NCBI GenBank assembly: GCA_028823185.1
Contig: JAPKBY010000029.1
Span: 1 to 11,253, forward strand
Length of the DNA: 11,253 nucleotides
Source of the DNA: Planctomycetota bacterium
GTDB lineage: Bacteria; Planctomycetota; UBA1135; GCA-002686595
Direction of reading: 5' to 3'
The notes under the pieces are model-generated. The model did no database searches, was not told where the DNA came from, and saw only the letters and a list, made by a program, of their open reading frames with translations. The translations under genes and the position numbers were made by a program. The stretch's first letter is position 1, and every line of letters begins with the position of its first letter. Below, piece after piece: positions 1-7,502 of the stretch.

Positions 1-248
1 GAGCGCTCCAGGATCGGCAACTTGACCGGTCGCGGCTTGCGCTCTGGTTGGTGGCGTAGGCTCAAGCCCTTGGAGGTGCGAGACCTCCTCGAGGGCGCGC
101 CCCCGAAAGACGTAGAGCGTCGAGAAAAGGGCGGGCATTCGCCCGAAGATCGTAAAGAGCGTGGCGGTAGGACCCGAATCACAGCTAGTCGCCGTGGCTC
201 CGCAAGACCTTCCGGCGGAAGAGGCGGATCCTCCAAAGGACGGAGAGG
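1..248. other. Upstream region without a confident gene
   Basis: I see no gene here that I can defend. A forward frame from base 3 to a TAG at 57-59 reads ALQDRQLDRSRLALWLVA and could be the last residues of an upstream plus-strand gene, but it is too short to judge. On the minus strand a short frame starts at an ATG at 138-136 and stays open to the window edge. It begins MPALFSTLYVFRGRALEEV and has no clear ribosome binding site. A second minus-strand frame, 307-185, overlaps the start of the M16 gene and encodes a 40-residue protein with one hydrophobic segment. Bases 236-240 (AAGGA) serve as the ribosome binding site of the downstream M16 gene. Confidence 0.4.
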
Positions 249-1547
249 ATGACAAAGGCGAGCGCCGCTGCGAAGACAGCGAAGCCCATGAAGGCAGGGG
301 CGATCATTCACGAGCATCGCTTGAGGAATGGACTGCAGGTCCTGATCGCCGAGCGCCACGATGACCCAGTCGTCGCAGCGATGGTCTTCTATGGAGTCGG
401 AGCACGAAATGAGCGAGCTGAGGAGGCTGGGGTCTCACACTTCTTAGAGCACATGATGTTCAAGGGGAGCTCGAAGTTCGGCAAGGGAGAGGTCGATCGA
501 ATCACGACGGTGCTCGGGGGAAGCAACAACGCCTTCACGACGCCGGACCACACCGCATATTGGTTTGAGCTCGCGTCCGATCGTTGGGAGATCGCCTTGG
601 ACATCGAGGCGGATCGCATGAGCGGGCTCGCGCTCGACCCAAAAGAGTTTCAGTCAGAGAAGAAGGTCGTCCTTGAAGAGCTCTCGATGGGGCGGGATGA
701 CCCTTGGCGACGCCTCACTCATGCAGTGAGCGAGGCGCTGTTCTCTCGTCACGCATATAGACGTCCAGTGATCGGCTATGAGGATGTCCTGCGAGGGATG
801 ACCGTCGAGTCGATGCGGGATTATTACGAGCGCTTCTATCACCCAGGCAACGCTGTCGTCGTGATCTGTGGGGATGTCAACCCGCGCTCAGCCCTGAAGG
901 CTGTCAGGGATCGCTTCGGGTCGCTGTCGGCAGGGCCCGCTCTGACGGAAGAGACGGCCGCTCTTATCGAGGAGCCCGTAGGAGAGCAACGCGTCACGAC
1001 GCACTGGGATGACTCTAGCCGCAGGCTCGTCATGGCTTGGCCCACTGTCTCTGTGGGAACTGACGAAGACTATGCGCTCGATCTTGTCACCGCAATACTC
1101 ACTCATGGGCGTCTCTCTCGCTTGCAGGCGAAGCTCGTTCACGATCAAAAGCTCGCGATCTCGATCTCTGCTTCAAATGACACACGCGTCGACTCCGGCG
1201 TCTTCTGGGTCTATGCAGAGTGCGCTGACGGAGTCGATCCGCGCGTGCTCGAGGCAGCGATCGATGAAGAGGTTCTCCGCCTAGCCTCTGAGCGCCTCCC
1301 GCAGAGCGAACTCCGGCGCGCGAAGCGCATCCTTGAAGCCTCAGATGCTCACGAGTCAGAGACCGTGAGCGACATCGCTGAAGAGCTGGGAGACTTCGCC
1401 ATTGATAAGGATTGGCGACTCGCGATCGAAGGTTCGGCGCGCAATCAAGCCGTGACCGCGGTCGCTGTCAAAGAGGCTACGGGCAAATTCCTTGTTCCAC
1501 ATCGCCGTGTCATCGGCTGGTCTCTTCCGCACGGAGAGCGCGCATGA
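249..1547 (+). CDS. M16B zinc peptidase, catalytic subunit (processing-peptidase type)
   Basis: This 432-residue protein is a zinc metallopeptidase of the pitrilysin/M16 family, the size usual for one half-clam M16B subunit. The inverted zinc motif HxxEH is H64-F-L-E67-H68. The third zinc ligand is probably E144, in VVLEELSMGRDDP, exactly 76 residues after H68 as the family requires. The N-terminal domain ends near ICGDV and the C-terminal M16 domain follows. In the C-terminal domain the Arg/Tyr substrate-binding pair of self-sufficient enzymes is degraded: the segment reads KLAISIS, with I304 where Tyr is normal. The next gene supplies that pair, so the two products probably form a heterodimer, as known for some bacterial M16B peptidases. 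The start at 249 has AAGGA at 236-240, 8 bases upstream. No signal peptide is visible, so a cytoplasmic location is likely. An alternative start at 288 lacks a good binding site. The stop overlaps the next start (ATGA). Confidence 0.93.
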   Translation: MTKASAAAKTAKPMKAGAIIHEHRLRNGLQVLIAERHDDPVVAAMVFYGVGARNERAEEAGVSHFLEHMMFKGSSKFGKGEVDRITTVLGGSNNAFTTPDHTAYWFELASDRWEIALDIEADRMSGLALDPKEFQSEKKVVLEELSMGRDDPWRRLTHAVSEALFSRHAYRRPVIGYEDVLRGMTVESMRDYYERFYHPGNAVVVICGDVNPRSALKAVRDRFGSLSAGPALTEETAALIEEPVGEQRVTTHWDDSSRRLVMAWPTVSVGTDEDYALDLVTAILTHGRLSRLQAKLVHDQKLAISISASNDTRVDSGVFWVYAECADGVDPRVLEAAIDEEVLRLASERLPQSELRRAKRILEASDAHESETVSDIAEELGDFAIDKDWRLAIEGSARNQAVTAVAVKEATGKFLVPHRRVIGWSLPHGERA

Positions 1548-2848
1548 CAGCGCTCAACCTCAAGCAGGGCAGTGGCATCAGGCTCACTGTCCCCTGTGAG
1601 CGTTATCAGCTCAATTGTGGCGCAGAGCTCCTAGTCTCTCCCCGACCTGGTGCGCCAGTGACGGCCTTCGAGCTCCACCTCAAAGGGGGACCTTCGCAGG
1701 ACCCCGTTGGTAAAGAGGGGACGGCCTATCTCACCAGCGCGCTCTTGGCGCAAGGGACCGAGACCTGGAGCGAGGAAGAGCTCGCATCCCAGCTCGAACC
1801 CATGGGAGCTCAGATCATAGGTTCAGCTTCTGGTCTCTCTGCGCGAGTAGAGGGCAAGGAGTGGAAGTCACTCGCGGCCATCCTCGCAGACATGGTCCTC
1901 AGGCCGACCTTCCCTACGGATCGTGTGAGGCTTCAGAAGCAGCGCCTTCAGCATCGCTTGCTCGTTGAGCAAGAGAACCCCCAAGCGCAGGCTGGCTTGG
2001 CGTTCCGCCGCTTGATCTACGGTCAACACTGGATGGGACGAGCCGCTTATGGGTCTCTAGAGAGCGTCACTAAGATTGACGCGCGATCTTTGCGCGCGCA
2101 TCACAAGCGCGCTTGGGTCGCGAGTCGTGCGACCATCGCTGTCTGTGGAGACGTCGATGGCAAACAAGTGAAGCGCCTCTTCGACAAGCTCTTCTCAGAC
2201 TGGGAGCCTGGTAAGGAGCTCGCCCCGCGCAAGCCTGTCTTCCCCAAGCGTGGAGTGCGTGTTGAGGTTCATAAGGCTGACCGTCGTCAGGTTCACCTCT
2301 TTCTCGGACACCTCGGGGTGCGTCGCGCCGACCCCGACTATCCCGCGCTCGTCGTCCTAGATCACATCCTCGGGACGGGACCCGGCTTCACAAACAGGAT
2401 CGCACGTCGCCTGCGCGACGAGCTAGGTCTCGCTTATACAGTCCACGCTAGCATCGCCTCTTCAGCCGGGGTCAGCCCGGGGACCTTCACGGCTTATATC
2501 GGGACGAGCCCTGAGAACGTGAGCACGGCGCTTGAGGGTTTCCTCAGAGAGATGAGGAGGATTCAAGAAGAGCCGGTCACTGCCTCAGAGCTAGAGCTAG
2601 TGAAGAGCTATCTGGTGGGTTCCTTCCCCATGGGCTATGAGCGGGCCGCGAGGCGCGCCTCTTATCTCATCTCCTCTCGGATCCATCGCTTCCCTGATGA
2701 TTACCTAGAGACACTCCCGCGCGCATTCGAAGCCGTCACCCCAGAGGACATTCAGAGGGCGGCTAAGAAGCACCTCCACCCCGGTGCGTGCTGCCTCTCC
2801 GCCTCAGGCGCTGTCTCGAAGAGAGAGCTCAAGAGCGCGCTGCGCTGA
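1544..2848 (+). CDS. M16B peptidase-like protein, zinc site lost (partner subunit)
   Basis: This 434-residue M16-fold protein is the probable non-catalytic partner of the preceding peptidase. Where the zinc motif HxxEH should sit, the sequence reads GTAYLTSALLAQGT, so the three ligands are Y62, S65 and A66 and zinc cannot be bound in the usual way. The C-terminal domain keeps the family signature RLRDELGLAYTV, with R291 and Y298 as the likely substrate-backbone contacts. The upstream subunit has lost this feature, so the two genes complement each other. The chosen ATG at 1544 overlaps the upstream TGA (ATGA) and has GGAG at 1533-1536, seven bases away, so translational coupling is likely. The reading frame is open further upstream, but that part overlaps the first gene and resembles nothing in the family. 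No signal peptide is seen. Family membership is secure; the heterodimer is inferred. Confidence 0.92.
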   Translation: MTALNLKQGSGIRLTVPCERYQLNCGAELLVSPRPGAPVTAFELHLKGGPSQDPVGKEGTAYLTSALLAQGTETWSEEELASQLEPMGAQIIGSASGLSARVEGKEWKSLAAILADMVLRPTFPTDRVRLQKQRLQHRLLVEQENPQAQAGLAFRRLIYGQHWMGRAAYGSLESVTKIDARSLRAHHKRAWVASRATIAVCGDVDGKQVKRLFDKLFSDWEPGKELAPRKPVFPKRGVRVEVHKADRRQVHLFLGHLGVRRADPDYPALVVLDHILGTGPGFTNRIARRLRDELGLAYTVHASIASSAGVSPGTFTAYIGTSPENVSTALEGFLREMRRIQEEPVTASELELVKSYLVGSFPMGYERAARRASYLISSRIHRFPDDYLETLPRAFEAVTPEDIQRAAKKHLHPGACCLSASGAVSKRELKSALR

Positions 2849-2865
2849 GGCTCCGTGGGGCCTCA
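2846..2865 (+). terminator. Weak hairpin at the end of the M16 pair
   Basis: TGAGGC, which includes the stop codon, pairs with GCCTCA at 2860-2865 around an 8-base loop. No run of T follows, so this is at best a weak or factor-assisted terminator. The remaining bases to 2954 show no gene and no convincing -35/-10 pair. Confidence 0.25.
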
Positions 2866-2954
2866 GGTGACGTGCCCTTGCGCGTCAATGGGCTCTTCTT
2901 GGGGCGTAGATCAGCAGAGCGCAGGGATTCTGCAATAGCGCAGCCCCCGCCTCG

Positions 2955-3007
2955 GTTTATGCTCATGGAGACTTCGGCGAAACGTCGATTCTCTCATGAG
3001 CATGAAC
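2955..3007 (+). promoter_or_regulatory. Long hairpin occluding the start codon of the FG-GAP/UnbV gene
   Basis: A 53-base imperfect hairpin spans the translation start. ATGCTCATG at 2959-2967 pairs perfectly with CATGAGCAT at 2995-3003. The outer GTTT/GAAC extends the stem by four pairs, one of them G-U. Inside, GAGA pairs with TCTC after one bulged base, and TCGGCG (2974-2979) pairs with CGTCGA (2983-2988) around an AAA loop, with one G-U pair. Both possible start codons, 2996 and 3002, lie in the 3' arm. No Shine-Dalgarno sequence lies at normal distance; the only GGAG (2967-2970) is in the 5' arm, about 25 bases upstream. As RNA it would hide the start. As DNA the same dyad could be an operator. 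Confidence 0.5.
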
Positions 3008-5851
3008 ACATCGAAAATTAGTCTCCCGACTCTTCTTAGGACTGTCTTCTTCTGCTGTCTCGCTTCGGCATGTGGCGGCGGAGATGAGGTGGAGGGGCCG
3101 GACGAGACAGCCTCTTCATTTGTGCTCCCTGCGATGATTGATGTCGCTGTGCCGACGGAGCCGGTCTCGCATCTAGAGACGGTTGAGGACCTCACTGAAG
3201 AGGTCGCAGATTGGTTGCTCGATTTGTCTGCAGAGCTGCGACGCCGAGACTTTGATGCAGCGAGCGCTTGGTTTCGACATGACTTCGCCGGGCATTCATT
3301 CGCCGGGCTTGAGGTCGAGAGTGAGACAGAGCTAGAGCTCTCTACTCTCCGCAGCCAGTTTGATATCTCAGCTCCGGAGGTCGTCGGGGGCGTCAGCTTC
3401 CTTGATGGCTTGAGGGAGCACATCGGCCCCTGGGCGAGCCTCGAATCTGTGATTTGGAAGACCAAAGGTGCTGAGTTCCAGAGCGGGCGTGACCGGTGGG
3501 GGAAGATCAAGGTCTGGATGCGTTACATCGGGACACGCTCTGACGGAGGGAGGGTCTCGCTCACAGGCTGGGCTTATCTTCGCGTACGAAAAGAGCGCGC
3601 TAGCTGGGGAGTTGATCGCTTCGAGTTGACCTCATTGAGCCGCGATGAGCGTGATGGTCCGGTCTTTACCAATGTCGCGACCGCGGTCGGAGTCGCTCAT
3701 CAGGGGCCCCCGTTCGGTTCGCCAGAGAACGCGAGCTATGCCTGGAATGGTTCAGCTGCAGCCGATGTTGACGGGGACGGACTCTGGGATGTCTTTCACC
3801 CGAGCGATGGCCGCAACTTCCTCTACCTGGCGAACGAGTCTGGGACCTTTACTGAAGAGGCCGAAGAGCGAGGACTCATCGGGCCGGACAAGGGCACCGG
3901 CGCTGTCTTCTTTGACTTTGATAATGATGGTGACCAGGACCTCTTCGTCGCCCATGAGGGATGGACCGCAGAGGACGGGAGCGTCATGGGGGAGACCTCA
4001 AAGCTCTATCTCAATGACGGCACCGGAGTCTTTGAGCTGGTCACGGACGAGATCGGCCTCGGCGTCCCGCTGGTCGGATACTCCGTCACGGCCTTTGACT
4101 ACGACATGGACGGCTGGCTGGACATCTTCGTCTGTGGGTATGGTCGTTTAGAGAGCGAGCACAACAACTCGTGGATCGACGCCACAAATGGAGCGCCGAA
4201 CGGGCTCTTTAGGAACATCAATGGGGAGCGCTTTGAAGAGGTGGCCGCGGCCGCTGGAGTGCGAGGGACCTCTTGGACGTATGCCTCTGCCGCAGCCGAC
4301 TATGACTTAGATGGCGACCTCGACCTCTACGTCGGGAACGACTACGGCTTGAACCGTTTTTATCAGAACGAAGGCGACGGCAGCTTCAAAGACGTGGCTG
4401 AGGAGCTGGGTCTCTTAGATCGAGGGAACGGCATGGGCGTCTCATGGGGCGACCTCAACAATGACGGTTTGTTGGATGTCTACGTGGCGAACATGTCATC
4501 CACCGCTGGCAACCGAATCCTGGACCGCCTCAAAGATGAGGTTGATGAGGAGATCTTCGAGCAGCTGAAGAAGACGGCGGCAGGTAACACGATCTTTTTG
4601 CGATCCGAGGCTGGCTTCGAGGCGCTCCCGGTTGAAGCAGGCGGCGTCAACGCGAGCTGGGCATGGAACCCCGTCTTGTGTGACTTTGACTTGGACGGCC
4701 GTAAGGACATCTTCGTGACGAATGGATTCGTGACGGGAGAGCTGGCGCACGACACATGAAGCACGCTCTGGCGCCACGTGGTGGCGTCCACTGCAAAGTG
4801 TGAGTCGAGCGCTGTGTTCGAGGAGCAATCTGTTGGGAGCAACGCGTACGTCTCTAGGCATATGCGTCAGATGTCTGAAGGAGGGCGGAGCTTCAGCGGA
4901 AACGAGCGCGACAAGCTCTTCTTGAACAGGGGAGACGGCACCTTCGCAGATTGCTCAGATCTCTCTGGCTGTGATGACTCAAATGATGGGCGAGGGGTGA
5001 TCGCTGCGGACTTCGATGACGATGGAGACGTCGACATGTTCATCCATCACACCCAGCGTGAGCGGCACACCTTGCAGCGCAACGAGCTCGGCGATGGAGG
5101 CGGCTTCTTGAAGGTCCGCTTGCGCGCCACGACATCACAATACGAGGCCATCGGTGCGATCGTGACCGTGCATGGACCGCATGGACCTGTGGCAGACTTG
5201 ATGACGCGCGGAGCAGGCTTCGCCTCATGCCAGGCGCCAGAGCTCGTCTTCGGACTCGGGGAGTCTGAGGGCGCTCGCGTTGAGGTCCGCTGGGTGGGTG
5301 GAGAGAAAGAAGACTTCGGGGTCATCGCAGCTGGCAGCCGGGTGCTCCTCGTCGAAGGGAGCGGGAAGGCAGAGGCTTTTGAGGCCCGCCCGCGACCGCT
5401 CCCCGACCCGCTCCCCTTGGGCCTGAACATTGAGATCGGCAAAGACATTGGGACCCTCCTTTTGAACAACGATGCAGGCGAAGTGGAGTCCGTCAACGTC
5501 GGCTCTCTCGCAGGAGACGGTGAGCTCTGGATCAACTTTTGGGCGAGCTACTGCTCGCCCTGCGTCGCAGAGTTGCCGACCTTGGAGTCCATGGACAAGA
5601 GCGATGGGCGTCGAATCATCCTCGTGAGCGCTGACGCGCCCAGCGACATTGAGCGAGCTCAGGCGATCGCTGATGAGCGGGCGCCGAAGCTCGCGCGATA
5701 CTTCATCGCCACCGATTGTGAGCCTAGAGAGAACGCTCGAGAGATCACCGCGCTCGTAGATTTGGAGCGTCTGCCTATCCCGACGACCCTCGTCTTCTCC
5801 TCAGAGGGCACGCTCCTACGAGTGATCCGAGGCCCAGTCCAAGAAGACTGA
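2996..5851 (+). CDS. FG-GAP/UnbV lipoprotein with C-terminal TlpA-like thioredoxin domain; probable selenoprotein (Sec588)
   Basis: Read through the in-frame TGA at 4757-4759, this is one 951-residue envelope protein. Residues 1-26 form a lipoprotein signal ending LASAC, with C26 as the lipid site. Residues 60-215 are an unassigned alpha/beta region. FG-GAP/VCBS-type calcium motifs (DxDxDGxxD) lie at 257-265, 307-315, 368-376, 435-443, 486-494 and 563-571, and another at 672-680 after the TGA. A UnbV/ASPIC-like region covers about 700-785. A TlpA/ResA-like thioredoxin domain covers about 808-951, with active site C853-S-P-C856 and probable cis-proline P929. The TGA (residue 588) sits in GELAHDT-U-STLWRHVV. 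The same frame and family continue on both sides, which argues against two genes; the second half has no lipoprotein signal and no ribosome binding site. A hairpin fitting a bacterial SECIS follows. Start 2996 or 3002 cannot be decided. It probably heads an operon with the sulfatase (3-base gap) and the selenothioredoxin. Alternatives are a nonsense-mutated gene or a sequencing error. Confidence 0.8.
4769..4790 (+). promoter_or_regulatory. Candidate bacterial SECIS element in the FG-GAP/UnbV gene
   Basis: After the TGA at 4757-4759, CGCCAC (4772-4777) pairs with GTGGCG (4781-4786) around a GTG loop. TGG at 4769-4771 pairs with CCA at 4788-4790 across one bulged T, giving nine base pairs in total. 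The loop begins 18 bases after the TGA, with G as its first base. As I recall the published bacterial SECIS rules, the apical loop lies about 16-37 bases downstream and has a G among its first two bases, so this fits. SelB binding is inferred. Confidence 0.6.
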
Positions 5852-5854
5852 TTG

Positions 5855-7474
5855 ATGCTCTTCACGCGTCACCGGCTCTCAATGAGGCTTAGCTTTGCGC
5901 TGTGTGCGCTCTCGTGCTTCGGATGCTCAGAGCTTCAGAGCGCGCGGCCAAATGTCATCCTTATCAGCCTCGATACGCTCCGGGCTGACAGGCTCTCTTG
6001 CTATGGACATGACCGCGAGACCTCTCCGCGCCTCGACGCCTTCGCTCGTGAGGGTGTCTTGTGTGAGGAGGCCGTCTCGACGAGCTCTTGGACCTTGCCA
6101 TCGCACTGGTCGATGCTGACAGGTCTCCCTGTGAGCGTGCACGGCGTGTGCGACGAGCAGCTCTGGAACAGGCGACCTGCAGAGGGAGAGCTCGCGCTCC
6201 CTTCGCGAGGGCGCTTCTTGGCTGAGGAGCTGTCGGACGCTGGCTATGACACGGCCGGCTTCTACAGCTGGATCTATCTCGAAGAGAAGTTCGGGCTCGG
6301 TCCAGGCTTCGACACCTACGAGCGCCTCGGTCTCTTTGGATATGAGCATCCAAGCATCAAAGCCCAGGCGGACGCCGCTCGGCTGCTTGAAGATCCTGCA
6401 GAGCAGGCGGCCGTCGGCAGAGCGCTGCAGGCCGAACACCCGGAGCTCTTCGACATCGGCAGGCCGACCGCTCCTGAGGTCGTTGACCGCAGCCTCGAGT
6501 GGCTGCGCGCGGAGGTCGCAGAGGACGATGGACAGCCGCTCTTCCTCTTTATGCACCTCTTTGACGCCCACGATCCATACACGCCGCCTGCGCCCTTTAA
6601 CGAGCGCTTCGACGCTGAATATGAGGGCCCGATCGACGGCCGCGAGATCACTGGTGAGAAGTCGCTGGTGCATAAGGACATGCCAGAGCGCGACCTTGAG
6701 CATCTCCTCGCGCTCTACGACGACGGCGTCTCGTGGGTTGATTCAGAGGTGGGCCGTGTCCTCGATGCGCTCGATGATCTAGGCCTTGCTGAGGACACGC
6801 TCGTCATCATCACCTCCGATCACGGCGAGGAGTTCTTCGAGCATGGGCGCAAGACGCATCGCAAGCAGCTCCATCGTGAGTCTGTTCATGTGCCGCTCAT
6901 CATGCGCTGGCCCGGGAGCTTGCCTGAGGGAGTTCGGATCAAAGGGACCACAGGGATCGTCGACATCGCGCCGACAATCCTCAGCGCCGTTGGATTACCC
7001 GCGCCGGCGGCTTCACCAGGAGTGGACCTCATACAGCTCGCACGTGATGGCGAGCGCAGCGAGGGGAGCTATCTGACGGAGCTCCTTCTCTTCGAGGCCG
7101 GCCCAGTTCCGACGCGTCGAGTGGGGCTCCACACTGCAAACAAGCACTACCTCTTCCGCGGTCATCAGTCAGGCGACCCTTGGACCGTTCATGCCATTGA
7201 CCTAAGCGGAGAGGGCGGGCGAGCAGGCGATCCCGTGCTGCTAGTGGGTGGCTCCTCTGATTATCAAGCTGCCCTCTCACTCCTCGATGAGGTCCGCGCT
7301 GAGTATTCAGAGCGCCGCGCGCTCGCGCAGCCTCGCAGTGAGCTGATGGAGGCTCTCGACGCCTCGGATCGAGCGCAGCTAGACGCCTTTGGATACACGG
7401 GCGGTGACGCCGCGCTCTCTGGTGTGGACGCCGGGAGGCTCTGCTTTGATGGCTGCGTTTGGCCTGGTGATTGA
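5855..7474 (+). CDS. Sulfatase-superfamily (alkaline phosphatase fold) lipoprotein hydrolase, threonine nucleophile type
   Basis: This 539-residue protein has the N-terminal sulfatase/alkaline-phosphatase-superfamily metal motif NVILISLDTLRADRL (D40, D45). The metal motif SDHGEEFFEHG follows at 321-331, with downstream histidines (THRKQLHRES). The nucleophile position reads SSWTLPSHWSMLTG. In classical sulfatases this is C/S-x-P-S-R, with Cys or Ser converted to formylglycine. Here T80 occupies that place, so formylglycine formation is not expected. Threonine is used by phospho-transferring relatives such as LtaS, so the substrate may be a phosphodiester rather than a sulfate ester. The N-terminus has basic residues, a hydrophobic stretch and ALSCFGC, a degenerate lipobox; C21 or C24 could be lipidated. 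ATG 5855 lies three bases after the upstream stop, so coupling is likely; only a weak AAGAAG precedes it. ATG 5882 is an alternative start. Substrate unknown. Confidence 0.85.
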   Translation: MLFTRHRLSMRLSFALCALSCFGCSELQSARPNVILISLDTLRADRLSCYGHDRETSPRLDAFAREGVLCEEAVSTSSWTLPSHWSMLTGLPVSVHGVCDEQLWNRRPAEGELALPSRGRFLAEELSDAGYDTAGFYSWIYLEEKFGLGPGFDTYERLGLFGYEHPSIKAQADAARLLEDPAEQAAVGRALQAEHPELFDIGRPTAPEVVDRSLEWLRAEVAEDDGQPLFLFMHLFDAHDPYTPPAPFNERFDAEYEGPIDGREITGEKSLVHKDMPERDLEHLLALYDDGVSWVDSEVGRVLDALDDLGLAEDTLVIITSDHGEEFFEHGRKTHRKQLHRESVHVPLIMRWPGSLPEGVRIKGTTGIVDIAPTILSAVGLPAPAASPGVDLIQLARDGERSEGSYLTELLLFEAGPVPTRRVGLHTANKHYLFRGHQSGDPWTVHAIDLSGEGGRAGDPVLLVGGSSDYQAALSLLDEVRAEYSERRALAQPRSELMEALDASDRAQLDAFGYTGGDAALSGVDAGRLCFDGCVWPGD

Positions 7475-7502
7475 GCGCGGCTGCTTGATTAGGATGGATC
7501 TC

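Noticed and set aside
2846..2935. Selenocysteine readthrough of the second M16 stop TGA, giving a 29-residue extension with a CPC motif
   Set aside because: The M16 domain is already complete at 434 residues, and the extension resembles nothing in the family. The nearby hairpin includes the TGA itself, unlike a SECIS element.
2958..2963. TATGCT as a -10 box for the FG-GAP/UnbV gene
   Set aside because: No -35 match lies at 16-18 bases upstream, and it is inside the long inverted repeat, which explains the sequence better.
4778..5851. A separate gene starting at GTG 4778 for the UnbV-TlpA half
   Set aside because: The GTG has no ribosome binding site, no signal peptide follows, and the frame and protein family are continuous with the upstream part. 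The GTG is the loop of the SECIS-like hairpin.
5927..6703. 258-residue minus-strand open frame inside the sulfatase gene
   Set aside because: It lies antisense to conserved catalytic motifs of the sulfatase-fold protein, with no ribosome binding site or recognisable domain.
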